This document shows positions 17,055 through 25,841 of a DNA stretch of 64,000 bases, piece by piece. The stretch spans positions 88,635 through 152,634 of the forward strand of contig NZ_JOJM01000012.1 of NCBI RefSeq assembly GCF_000720325.1. Reading direction: 5' to 3'. Numbering within the stretch: position 1 is the stretch's first letter; every line of letters starts with the position of its first letter. The notes beneath the pieces are model-generated. The model was not told the origin of the DNA, made no database searches, and was given only the letters and a program-made list of their open reading frames with translations. The position numbers were made by a program, and so were the translations under genes. This stretch comes from Streptomyces sp. NRRL B-1347. GTDB taxonomy: Bacteria; Actinomycetota; Actinomycetes; Streptomycetales; Streptomycetaceae.

Positions 17055-18467
17055 CTACGCGTCGACCTTGGCCACCAGCAGGCAGGCGTCGTCCTCGCGC
17101 GGGGCCACGCCGAACTCCTCGACCGTGACGCGCACACAGTCCTGAGCCGTCCTCGCTTCGGCGAACCGCGGCGCCAGGGCGAGCAGTCGGCCGGTCGCGG
17201 CATCTCGGGAACGCCGCGGCACTAGGCCGTCCGTGTGCAGCAGGAGCAGGTCACCGGGGCGCAGTGCCTCCTCGACCTGTTCGTACGCCGCGCCGGACGT
17301 CGCGCCGAGCAGCACGCCGTCCGGTGGTGTCAGGGCGCGCCCCGTCCCGTCGCGGAACAACAGCGGGGCGGGGTGCCCGGCCTGGGACCAGGTCAGCACG
17401 TGCCGCTCGGGGTCGTACAGGCAGCAGACGGCGCTGCCGAGCGCGGGCTGCGCCGAGGTGTCGAGGAGTTGGTTGAGCCAGGCCATCAGCTGGCCCGGCT
17501 GCGTGCCCGCGACGGCCATGCCGCGCAGCGCGCCGAGCAGCATCGCCATGCCCGACGTCACCGTGACGCCGTGGCCGGTGAGGTCGCCGACGCTCAGCAG
17601 CATCCGGCCGTCGGCCAGCTCCATCGCGTCGTACCAGTCGCCGCCGATGAGGGCGCTCGACGACGACGGCAGATAGTGGGCGGCGAGGTCGAGGCCCGCG
17701 GGGCCGCCGTGCGGGAACCGCAGGGAGCCGTGCCACGGCGGCAGGACGGCTTCCTGCAGCTCGACGGCGAGCCGGTGCTCGGTCTGCGCGAGGTGGCGCT
17801 GGTGCTGCAGCGAGTCGCGGCTCTCGCTGACCGCGAGCTGGCTGCGGCGCAGCTCGCTGACGTCGCGCAGGACCGCCCACATGGAGGCGGTGGAGCCGTC
17901 GGTGGCGAGGACGGGCTCGCCCATCATGTGCACCTGGCGCTCGCCGCCGTCGGCGCGCACGACGCGGAACTCGCCGTCGATCGGCTTGCCGTCGACCAGG
18001 CAGTCCGTGACCATCGCGGTGAGAAGCGCGTGGTCGTCGGGGTGCACGAGCGAGGGCAGCTCGTCCAGGGAGAGCGGGGGAGCGGCCGGGTCGCGGCCGA
18101 GGATCTGGTACAGCTCGCCGGACCAGCTGGCCTCGTCGGTGAGGAGGTTCCACTCGGCGCTGCCCACCCGGCTGAGCAGGGAGCCGGCGGGCGGCTCCGG
18201 CCGCGCAGCACCGGCGGGCTGCCGGTGCGTGCGCGGCGGGCCGTCCCGCAGCTGGGCCAAGTGGCCGTGCAGATCGTTGAGTTGATGGACCGCGAGGTCG
18301 CACAGGGCGCGCTGCCAGCGGCCCGTGGGGTCGCTGTGGTCGGCGGTCGCCTCGCGGCGCACGGCGTCGACTTCGCCGCGGAGCCGGCGCGTCTGCGTGA
18401 TCAGCGCGTCGACCGCGCCGCGCTCGGGCGGCTGGGCGGTTCGGTCCGCGAAGACGTGGGACGGCAT
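17055..18467 (-). CDS. PAS-domain SpoIIE/PP2C serine phosphatase
   Basis: A 470-aa soluble signalling protein. Residues ~10-80 are helical. A PAS domain occupies ~102-205 (SAEWNLLTDEASWSGELYQI, EFRVVRADGGERQVHMMGEP, WAVLRDVSELRRSQ). A coiled-coil linker (DSLQHQRHLAQTEHRLAVEL) leads to the PP2C_SIG domain with metal ligands GGDWYD (275-280) and GDLTGHG (294-300), then LLLLHTDGLVPRRSRD and REDDACLLVAKV. The likely job is dephosphorylating an anti-anti-sigma factor in response to a ligand or redox cue sensed by PAS. It has no HATPase kinase domain, unlike many Streptomyces relatives, and no STAS or anti-sigma gene is adjacent. It is divergent from the CHAT gene across 379 bp. Confidence 0.9.
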   Translation of the reverse strand: MPSHVFADRTAQPPERGAVDALITQTRRLRGEVDAVRREATADHSDPTGRWQRALCDLAVHQLNDLHGHLAQLRDGPPRTHRQPAGAARPEPPAGSLLSRVGSAEWNLLTDEASWSGELYQILGRDPAAPPLSLDELPSLVHPDDHALLTAMVTDCLVDGKPIDGEFRVVRADGGERQVHMMGEPVLATDGSTASMWAVLRDVSELRRSQLAVSESRDSLQHQRHLAQTEHRLAVELQEAVLPPWHGSLRFPHGGPAGLDLAAHYLPSSSSALIGGDWYDAMELADGRMLLSVGDLTGHGVTVTSGMAMLLGALRGMAVAGTQPGQLMAWLNQLLDTSAQPALGSAVCCLYDPERHVLTWSQAGHPAPLLFRDGTGRALTPPDGVLLGATSGAAYEQVEEALRPGDLLLLHTDGLVPRRSRDAATGRLLALAPRFAEARTAQDCVRVTVEEFGVAPREDDACLLVAKVDA

Positions 18468-18846
18468 GGGGGCTCCGTAGGCGATGCGGTGCGGCCGGGC
18501 CGGCTCGCGGGGGCCGCGCTGGTGGGGGCGGCGGGCTTCCTGCCGTGCCGCGCTGCCGGCTTCCGTGCTGACTTCAGAAACAACTCTTCGACCGGTAACG
18601 ACTCTGGCACAGCGGACTCAGGCACGTAAGGGATTTGGCAACACCCGATGTGGTGGTGCTGGTGTCATATGCCACTGTCCTTCGGGGAAACGGCGGCCGC
18701 CCGCGCTTCGTTCGCCGCGCGGGGGCATTCTGGGGGCTTTCGGTGGAGGGTGCGGTCATCGGCCGAAACGCTCAGTACGCTGGTGTCCGAAAAGCGCGGG
18801 TGAGGCCCCAACTCTCCTACGGAGGCGGGGTGTTGGGGGGAAGCGT
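18468..18846. other. Divergent intergenic region upstream of the CHAT gene
   Basis: 379 bp between the PAS-phosphatase (-) and CHAT (+) genes. No convincing small gene was found, and no clear -35/-10 pair. Promoters for both neighbours must lie here or be of a non-consensus type. Confidence 0.4.
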
Positions 18847-21800
18847 ATGGATACGGCCCACGACGTGCTCCGCATACTGCTCACCGGTGAACCCGGGTTC
18901 GGCCGGGACGCGGCCCGGCCCGAGCACCCGCTCGTCGCCGGCGCGCGGGCCCTCGCGGCGGGCGAGCCCCGGCGGGCCCTGCGCCGCCTCGCGGACGTGC
19001 GCGAGCCGGGCGCCGCCGACGACATGGCCGCCGCGCTGCGCGTGGCGGCACACGCCCTCGACCTGAACTGGTACCCGGGCGGCGGGGGCGCGGTGCTCGC
19101 CGAAGGCGACGCGGAGCGGCTCGCGGCGGGGCCGCCCCGGAAGGCCGCCCCCGACGCGGCCCTGGTGGAGTTCTGCGCCGCCCGCTTCCTGCCCCGGCTC
19201 CTCGCCGCCCGCGGCATCGTCGAGAACGCCAGGACCAGCGGCGACCACTGGGCCATCGCACACGTGCTGCGAGACACGGAACGGCAGGCGAACGACGTGC
19301 CGGGCGCGGACGCCGCGCTGGTGCGCTGGGTGCGGGCGCACGTCCACCTCGCGGCCGCCGACGTGGCCCGGCGCGCGGGCCGCGACGCCGACGTCCTGGC
19401 CGCCCTCGACCGGTGCAGGCACGACGCGCACGGCGACCCCTGGGTGCTCGCCCGGGTCTACCTCCTCCAGGGCGACGCGGCCCTGACGCCCTGTTCCCAC
19501 CCCGACCTCCTGGGCCTGCGGCTCGGCCCGGCGGCGGCCGCCGAACCGGGCACCGCCCCCGAGGACATCCCCGTCGACCCGGCCATGGCCCGCGCCCACT
19601 ACGAGGCGGCCGACGCCCTCTACGCGCGCCTGCCCGCCCCGCGCGGCCGCGCCCGCGTCGCCCTGCGCCTGGCCCACCTGGCCCGCACGCGCGGCGACGG
19701 GCCCGCACGGGCGCGCGCGGGCGAGCGGGCCGCCGCCCTGGCCGACCGCGCGGGCGCGGGCTCCCTCGCCGCGCTCGCCACCGCGCACCGGCTGCTCGAC
19801 GGGCTCGCCGACGGCTCCGACGCCGACCGCCGCGACCTCGACGGACTCGCGCGCTGGGGCCGCGACGACGGCAGCTCCAGCTATCTGAAGGGCCTGGTCC
19901 GGCTCCTGCTCGCACGGGCCGCTGCCTGGCAGCGGGAGGGGCTGACCCTGGCCGCCCTGCGCTGCCTGCGGGCCGCCCGCTTCGTCACGGCCCGGATCAC
20001 CGCCCCCCTGGAGGCGGACCTCACGGACCGCGCGTACGTCGACCTCGTCGACCGGCTGAACTTCCGGCAGGCCTCGACCGTGCTCCTGGCCGCCGACACC
20101 GCGCACGCCACGGCCGCGCTGCGGGCACGGGACGCCGACGAACGCAGCTGGCTGCGCGCCGCCGAACTCGCCCTGGCGCTCGACCGGGCCGTGGAGGCGC
20201 TCGCCGACCCGGACCTGAAGGGCGTCGCCCAGGCACGGCTCGGCGAGGTGGCCGCCGCTGCCGAACGCCTCGCCGGCTCCTGGCCGCCCGCCCGGCAGGC
20301 CATCGACATCGTGCGGGAGAGCCTGCGGCGCGCCCCCGCCCAACTGCTGCGCCACCGGGGCCGCCGGGCCCTGGAGGCCGGTTTCCGCGACGAGGCCCAC
20401 GCCGTGCTCCGGGCGGCGCTCGACCGCGCCGGGGACGACGCCCTCCTGCGGACGGCCCTCCTGTACGAACTCGGCCAGCGGCAGCAGGCCCACGCCCTCG
20501 CGTCCCGCCTGTTCCGGCGCGGCGGCCTGCACCCCGACCACGCCGTCAGCCTCTTCCTGCGCCTCGGCGACCCGCACACCGCGCGCCACGCCCTCGGCGT
20601 ACTCGACGAGACGTCCTGGAGCGGCGACCCCGACCGCCCCTGGGAGGACCTGGCGCGCCGCGCCGAGCTCGCCGCGGCCCTCGGCGACCACGCCACCGCC
20701 GCCCGGGTCGGCGGGGACGCGGTGACCCGCTTCGAGCAGTGGTCGGACCAGCTCGTACGGGACGTCCTGCGCACCTCGATGACCGACGACGTGACCGTCG
20801 CGGCGATGTACCACATCGCGGCCCGCGCGCACCTCTGCCGGGCCGACGAAGCCCGGAAGCCACCGGCCGACCGGACCGCCGAAGCCCCGCACGACACCGT
20901 CGACCCTGACGCCGAACGCGCCCTCGCCTTCGAACTCTCCGACCGCTGCCGCGGCATCGCCGTCGACGTCCTGCGCGCCCTCGACGACCTGCCGCCGGGG
21001 CCGCCGCTCGACGCCGCCCGCCGCTGGCTGCGCGCCGGTTCGGCCTGGGCCGCCGCCTACGAAGGGCTCGCGGACAGCGTGACCGGCGACGCCGCGCACA
21101 CCCCGCCCGCCGCACGCCTGCGCGCCACCGTGCTCGCCGCCGAGGACGAGCTGGAGGCCGCCGAGACCCACGTGGCCACGCACGCGCCCGGCCTGCTGCG
21201 CGGCCGCGCCGACGAGGAGCGGCGGATCCGGGGCACCCGCCTTGACGCGGTGCGCGCCGCCCTGCCCGACGACGCGCTGCTCCTGATGTACGAGACGTTC
21301 GACGACGACCTGGTGACCTGGGCGGTCGACCGGCACGGCGCCCGCCACAGCCGCAGGACCGTGCACCACCGCGATCTCGCCTGTGCCGTCCGGCGGTTCC
21401 ACTCCGCGTGCGCGAGCGGCCACCACGACACCGCCGACGCGATCGCCCTGGCACGTCTGCTCCTCGACCCCGTCGCGGACGCCGTGCGCGGCCGGCGCCG
21501 CCTGTACGTGGTGCCGCACCGGGCGCTCACCCTCGTGCCGTTCGCCGTCCTGCCCGTCGGCGATGTGCCGCTGGGGGAGCGGTGCGTGATCTCCCAGCTG
21601 CCCTCGGCGTCCCTCATCACCCGGCCCGGCTGCGGCCGCCCACCGGGCCGCGGCGCGCCCGCGCTGCTCGTCGGCGACCCCGCGTACGCGCCCGGCCGGG
21701 GCCTCGCCCGACTGCCCGGGACGGCGACGGAAGTGCGGGCCATCGCCCGGCTGCTCGGCACCGAACCGCTGCTCGGCGCCGCCGCGACGGCCGCCGCCGT

Positions 21801-22350
21801 CACCGCCTCCGCGCCCGGCCGCGCCGTACTGCACCTGGCCACCCACGGCGTCCTGCACGAGCGCGGCCCGCACCGCAGCCACGTGGCGCTCGCCGGGCAC
21901 GACCGGCTGACCGTCGGGGACGTCACCGGGCTCGATCTGACCGCCGACCTCGTCGTGCTCTCCGCCTGCCACACCGGGCGCGGCACGGCCACCGCAGGAG
22001 GAGACGTCATCGGCCTGGTCCGCGCCGCCGTCGCGGCGGGCGCGCGGCACGCGGTGGTGTCGCTGTGGCCCGTCGACGACGCCTCCGGAGCCGTCCTCAT
22101 GACGTACTTCTACGAAGCGCTGCTCGCCCGCCCCGGCACCCCGGTGGCCGACGCCCTCACGACGGCGCAGCGCCGCCTGCGCGCCCTGGACGCCGACGGG
22201 CGCGCCACGGCGTACGAGCGGCTGCGCGAGGCCACCGGCGGCGGCGCCGCGGCCGACTGCGCACGCGACGGCCGCCCGCCCACGGCCCTCACCCGGCACA
22301 CGTCCCCGCCGCCCTACCACTGGGCTCCGTTCATCCACATCGGCGGCTGA
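18847..22350 (+). CDS. CHAT-domain protease with long helical repeat region
   Basis: A 1167-aa protein; ATG 18847 follows a GGGGGGAAG site. The first ~850 residues are Ala/Arg/Leu-rich TPR-like helices. The C-terminal ~250 residues are a CHAT (caspase-HetF-associated with TPR) domain: RLYVVPHRALTLVPFAVLP, catalytic His1000 in LHLATHGVL and catalytic Cys1041 in VLSACHTGRG, then VVSLWPVDDASGAVLM and WAPFIHIGG, all standard for active CHAT. CHAT proteins are caspase-like cysteine proteases used in bacterial immunity and programmed cell death. It is followed after 103 bp by a metacaspase, giving two unrelated clan-CD proteases in tandem. First + gene of the convergent seven-gene block; cytoplasmic. 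Confidence 0.93.
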   Translation: MDTAHDVLRILLTGEPGFGRDAARPEHPLVAGARALAAGEPRRALRRLADVREPGAADDMAAALRVAAHALDLNWYPGGGGAVLAEGDAERLAAGPPRKAAPDAALVEFCAARFLPRLLAARGIVENARTSGDHWAIAHVLRDTERQANDVPGADAALVRWVRAHVHLAAADVARRAGRDADVLAALDRCRHDAHGDPWVLARVYLLQGDAALTPCSHPDLLGLRLGPAAAAEPGTAPEDIPVDPAMARAHYEAADALYARLPAPRGRARVALRLAHLARTRGDGPARARAGERAAALADRAGAGSLAALATAHRLLDGLADGSDADRRDLDGLARWGRDDGSSSYLKGLVRLLLARAAAWQREGLTLAALRCLRAARFVTARITAPLEADLTDRAYVDLVDRLNFRQASTVLLAADTAHATAALRARDADERSWLRAAELALALDRAVEALADPDLKGVAQARLGEVAAAAERLAGSWPPARQAIDIVRESLRRAPAQLLRHRGRRALEAGFRDEAHAVLRAALDRAGDDALLRTALLYELGQRQQAHALASRLFRRGGLHPDHAVSLFLRLGDPHTARHALGVLDETSWSGDPDRPWEDLARRAELAAALGDHATAARVGGDAVTRFEQWSDQLVRDVLRTSMTDDVTVAAMYHIAARAHLCRADEARKPPADRTAEAPHDTVDPDAERALAFELSDRCRGIAVDVLRALDDLPPGPPLDAARRWLRAGSAWAAAYEGLADSVTGDAAHTPPAARLRATVLAAEDELEAAETHVATHAPGLLRGRADEERRIRGTRLDAVRAALPDDALLLMYETFDDDLVTWAVDRHGARHSRRTVHHRDLACAVRRFHSACASGHHDTADAIALARLLLDPVADAVRGRRRLYVVPHRALTLVPFAVLPVGDVPLGERCVISQLPSASLITRPGCGRPPGRGAPALLVGDPAYAPGRGLARLPGTATEVRAIARLLGTEPLLGAAATAAAVTASAPGRAVLHLATHGVLHERGPHRSHVALAGHDRLTVGDVTGLDLTADLVVLSACHTGRGTATAGGDVIGLVRAAVAAGARHAVVSLWPVDDASGAVLMTYFYEALLARPGTPVADALTTAQRRLRALDADGRATAYERLREATGGGAAADCARDGRPPTALTRHTSPPPYHWAPFIHIGG

Positions 22351-22453
22351 CGCCGTGCCGCGGACGCAGGGGTGACCGGGGTGGGCCGCCGTGCCATCCT
22401 GGCGGCTACGGCGCGCGTCATGGGGGCTGCGATGCGCGTCACGGGGGGCTGCG

Positions 22454-24391
22454 ATGCGTAAACGGGCACTGCTTATCGGCTGTCGGACCGGAGTGCTGCG
22501 TGGCGTGGACGCCGATGTCGCGCTGATGGCGGACGTCCTCGCCCCCCTCGGCTTCGAGGTGACCCGGGCCACCGGGCCGCGCGCGACGCGGCGGGGACTC
22601 ATCGAGGCCTACCGCGCGCTCATCGACGCCACCGGAGCCGGGGACGCGGCCGTCGTCTACTACTCGGGCCACGGCGGCCAGGCGCGCGACCCCCGCCCCG
22701 CGCCCGCTCCCGGGCAGCCGGCGCGCATCCAGTACCTGTGCCCCACCGACATCGACGAGCCCGGCACGCCCGGCGCGTTCCCGGGCCTGTTCGCCGACGA
22801 GCTGAGCCTGCTCCAGGACGAGTTGAGCGCCCGCACCGCGAACGTCACGACCATCATCGACAGCTGCCACTCCGCCCGCATGGCCCGCACCGCCCGGCAG
22901 GTGCCCAAGGCCCGCACGGAGGGCCGCGACTGGGCGACGGTGCACGCGGCCTGGCGGACGGCGGTGGGCGCGGCCCCGCGCCGCGCGGGCCGCCCCGCTG
23001 CCGAGTCGAACCCGTCCGTCGTCCGCCTGGTGGCCTGTGAACCCGACGCCAGCGCCTACGAAGTCCAGCTCCCCGGCTTCGACGGCCCGCGCGGCCTGCT
23101 CACCGCGAGCCTCGCCCGGCTCCTGCGCGCCCCCGGCGCCCATCGGCTGACCTGGCGCACCCTGCTGGGGCTGCTGCGGCCCGCCGTCCTCGACGTCGTC
23201 CCCTTCCAGCGCCCGGAGGTCGAAGGGCCCGCCGACCGGCTCCTGTTCGACACCGCGGAGCAGCGCGCCACCGGCGTGCTGCCGGTGTCGGCCGACCGGT
23301 ACGGGGCGTATCTGGACGGCGCGGAGCTGTTCGGCGTGGCCGTGGGCGATCAGTACGCGCTGGTGCCCCCGGGCGGCGACCCGCGGCGGCCGCTCGCCAC
23401 CGCCGTCGTCGACCGCGCGGAGGCCGGGACCGCCCGACTGCGCCTCCAGGGCGGAGCGGCGCACGAACCGCCCCCGGAAATCCCTCCTCCGGGCACCGAG
23501 GCGCATCCCCTGCACGTCTCCTTGGGCCGCCGTCCCGTCCTCCTGCACCCCGCTGACCACCCCGACCACGCGCGCGTGGCCGCGCGTCTGCGGGCCTGCG
23601 CCCACCTGCGGATCGCCCGGAGCGACGAACCCGCCCTGGCCGTCGTCGGCCTGACCCCCGACGGCCTGCGCCTGGCCGACGCCGACGGCGAGCCGCTGCG
23701 CGCCGCCGCGAGCCCGGCCACGGACACCGGGCTCGACTCCCTCACCCAGGACCTCCAACAGCTCGCCAGGGCCGCCCACGTCCGCGCCCTGGCCTCCGGC
23801 ACCGGTCCGGCCGCGCTCCCCGACGACGTGACCTTCCACTACGCGCTGCTGTGCGCGGACGGCACACAACAGCCCCTGGACCGCAGCGGCGCACACGTCT
23901 TCCACGGCGACGAGATCGTCGTCCACCTCCACAACCGGGCCGCCGAACGCCGGCACGTGTCCGTGTTCGACGTCGGACTGCGCGGCGCCGTCACCCAGCT
24001 CACCACCACCGAGCCCGCGGGCGTCGGCCTGGCCCCGGACGCCCGCTACGAACTGTTCCGCCTTCCCGGCAGCCACCGGCTCGCGGGCATCGAACTGTAC
24101 TGGCCCGACGGCCTGCCCCGCGGCGTGCCACGGCCCGAGACGCTCGTCGCCGTCGTCACCGACCGCCCGCAGGACCTGACGCGGCTCGCCCAGCGGGGCA
24201 TCGCCCGGCGCGGGCCCGGCGGTTCGGCCCTCCAACGCCTGGTCGACGACGTCGTCACCGGCGTGCGCGACGCCCGGGCGCCCGGGGCCGCGGAGCCACC
24301 GGTGCGCTACCGCGTCGCGCGCTGCGACGTCCTCCTCCACCACGGGCGCCGCTCCGGCCCACCCGACCACGCCCCGCACGCCGGGAGGTAA
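22454..24391 (+). CDS. Metacaspase (caspase-family protease, C14)
   Basis: A 645-aa protein from ATG 22454, preceded by GGGGGG. The N-terminal ~270 residues are a caspase p20/p10-type domain: ALLIGCRTGVLRGVDADVAL, catalytic His73 in VYYSGHGGQ and catalytic Cys138 in TIIDSCHSARM, followed by SVVRLVACEPDASAYE. The remaining ~370 residues are a beta-rich region (DRYGAYLDGAELFGVAVGDQ, GDEIVVHLHNRAAERRHVSV) like the ligand-binding tails attached to many bacterial caspase-family proteins. Such proteases cleave after basic or acidic residues and act in regulated death or stress pathways. It lies between the CHAT protease and the shortened PP2C-like gene, which starts two bases after its stop, so the three are probably one operon. 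Confidence 0.93.
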   Translation: MRKRALLIGCRTGVLRGVDADVALMADVLAPLGFEVTRATGPRATRRGLIEAYRALIDATGAGDAAVVYYSGHGGQARDPRPAPAPGQPARIQYLCPTDIDEPGTPGAFPGLFADELSLLQDELSARTANVTTIIDSCHSARMARTARQVPKARTEGRDWATVHAAWRTAVGAAPRRAGRPAAESNPSVVRLVACEPDASAYEVQLPGFDGPRGLLTASLARLLRAPGAHRLTWRTLLGLLRPAVLDVVPFQRPEVEGPADRLLFDTAEQRATGVLPVSADRYGAYLDGAELFGVAVGDQYALVPPGGDPRRPLATAVVDRAEAGTARLRLQGGAAHEPPPEIPPPGTEAHPLHVSLGRRPVLLHPADHPDHARVAARLRACAHLRIARSDEPALAVVGLTPDGLRLADADGEPLRAAASPATDTGLDSLTQDLQQLARAAHVRALASGTGPAALPDDVTFHYALLCADGTQQPLDRSGAHVFHGDEIVVHLHNRAAERRHVSVFDVGLRGAVTQLTTTEPAGVGLAPDARYELFRLPGSHRLAGIELYWPDGLPRGVPRPETLVAVVTDRPQDLTRLAQRGIARRGPGGSALQRLVDDVVTGVRDARAPGAAEPPVRYRVARCDVLLHHGRRSGPPDHAPHAGR

Positions 24392-24393
24392 CC

Positions 24394-24924
24394 GTGCCCT
24401 ACCAGCAGCGCATCGACCGGCGGCGGCCCGGCACGGTCGCGCCCGTCGTCGGCGCCGACGGCCGCGACCCGCTCGTCGGCGACGAGGTGCTCGCGGTGCC
24501 CAAGTCGGCCACGGAACCGAGCGAGCACGCCGCCGCCCTCGACCCGGCGCGCGGCCGGGTCGCGGTCTCCGACGGCGCGACCCGCGCCCTGGCCTCCGGG
24601 CCCTGGGCGCACTGCCTCGTCCGCAGGTTCGTGGCGCGGCCCCCCGACGGCTTCGGCGCCGCCGCGCTCGGCGACTGGGACCGAGCGGCCGCCGAGGAGT
24701 GGGCGCCGTGCGTACGCCTGTCCCCGCAGGCACCTCCGTACCTCTGGGACGCCCTCGCCCGCTGGGCCCTGACACAGGCCGCACACGGCCCGCACGCCTG
24801 GCACTTCCTGCGACGGTGCGACCCGGGCGAATTCACGACGGAGGTACGGGCGCTGTGGCGACGGGGCGAACTGGAGCAGGACGACGTGACCTTGGTGCGC
24901 TGCCGCGTCGACCGGGTGCCGTGA
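24394..24924 (+). CDS. Shortened PP2C-like protein, probably non-catalytic
   Basis: A 176-aa protein; the GTG at 24394 lies two bases after the metacaspase stop and its SD (GGGAGG) is inside the end of that gene. The N-terminal half matches the start of actinobacterial PP2C-like proteins paired with kinase-like proteins: ALDPARGRVAVSDGATRAL keeps the first metal-binding Asp, and GPWAHCLVRRFVARP follows. The end (GELEQDDVTLVRCRV) matches the last PP2C motif. The central portion with the GDS motif and second metal site is absent, and the protein is ~60-80 residues shorter than such phosphatases. The join is in frame with normal codon use, so this looks like an evolved deletion. Inferred role: regulatory pseudo-phosphatase. 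Confidence 0.7.
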   Translation: MPYQQRIDRRRPGTVAPVVGADGRDPLVGDEVLAVPKSATEPSEHAAALDPARGRVAVSDGATRALASGPWAHCLVRRFVARPPDGFGAAALGDWDRAAAEEWAPCVRLSPQAPPYLWDALARWALTQAAHGPHAWHFLRRCDPGEFTTEVRALWRRGELEQDDVTLVRCRVDRVP

Positions 24925-24984
24925 GGTCTCGTACGTCCCGAGCGCGGGACCGGCTCGTACGGCCGTGCCTGAAGGTTCGCACGG

Positions 24985-25810
24985 TCACCGGTGCAGCGCC
25001 GCCACCAGATCCTCCGGAGAGCCCGTCCGGCCGCGGGCGCGGGCGCAGTCGGCGGCACGGAAGATCAGGTTCTCCTGGGTGTGCAGCTTCCACAGGCTCG
25101 GGTCCGCGGCCACGGCCAGCGCCGACAGGAAGACGACGGAGGCAGGGAAGGCGTCCAGGCGGACCCCGTGCAGCTCGCCGTCCTCCTCGGGATGGCGGTA
25201 GTCGGGGTGACCGGCGTCGGCGCGCGGCCAGTCCTGCCCGCTCGGCACCCACACCCCGTCCAGGGTCGACCAGCTGGAGCCGCAGCTCGTCGTCCACCAG
25301 GACGTTGCCCTGCTGGAGGTCGCCGTGCCCGAGCCCGGCGCGGGCCAACTGGCGCAGCGCCACTCGCCAGTTCGCGGCCAGGTGCCGCAGGGCGCGCGGC
25401 TCGCCCGGGCGCCGGGACAGCGCGATGTCGAGGGTGTCTCCGGGCACCCACGGCTTCAGGACCACCGGCCACCACGCGCCGCCCACCTGGATGCCCCGCT
25501 CCAGCCAGGTCGCCGGGGTCAGCGCCGGGCAGGCGCGGCCCTGGAGACAGCGGCGCAGCGCGTCGTAGCGCAGGGCGCCCGCGGCGGGTGGCCGCGTCAT
25601 GCAGCGCACCGCGCAGGCGCCGCGCGGCCCGAGCAGCCGGAACACCACCGCGTTCCGTCCGGAGCTGGTGCGCGGCATGCCGAGCCGGTTGAGGTCGAGC
25701 ACGCCGCCCGCGAGGTCCGGTTCGGCGAACGCCGTGGCCGGGTCCTGCACCGCCTCCGCGTACTCGGTCTTCGTCGGCCAGCGCGCCGGGCGGCCCGGCG
25801 TGCCGCTCAT
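24985..25810 (-). pseudogene. Protein-kinase-like gene split by a one-base frameshift
   Basis: Two - strand frames join into one ~275-aa protein-kinase-like product. The first (from ATG 25810) gives the small lobe (AVVFRLLGPRGACAVRCMTR) and the catalytic loop HGDLQQGNVLV ending LQLVD. The second, ending at 24985, continues with the Asp motif and tail (VWVPSGQDW, HPDYRHPEEDG, VVFLSALAVAADPSLWKL). Family members read LVD-x-DG-x-x-VP here. Removing one G from the GGG at 25263-25265 (+ strand) restores LVDLDGVWVP exactly, so there is one extra base. The ATP-binding Lys of the VAIK motif is Arg here. It may be a sequencing or assembly error or a true recent lesion. Last gene of the - strand arm, 32 nt after its neighbour's stop. 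Confidence 0.8.
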
Positions 25811-25841
25811 GCCGCGCCGCCCAGGCGTCCGACGGGCCGCC

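Noticed and set aside
18817..22602. A 1261-codon open frame antisense to the CHAT gene
   Set aside because: Gly/Ala/Arg/Val-rich without domains, while the + frame has the CHAT catalytic pair and proper start signals.
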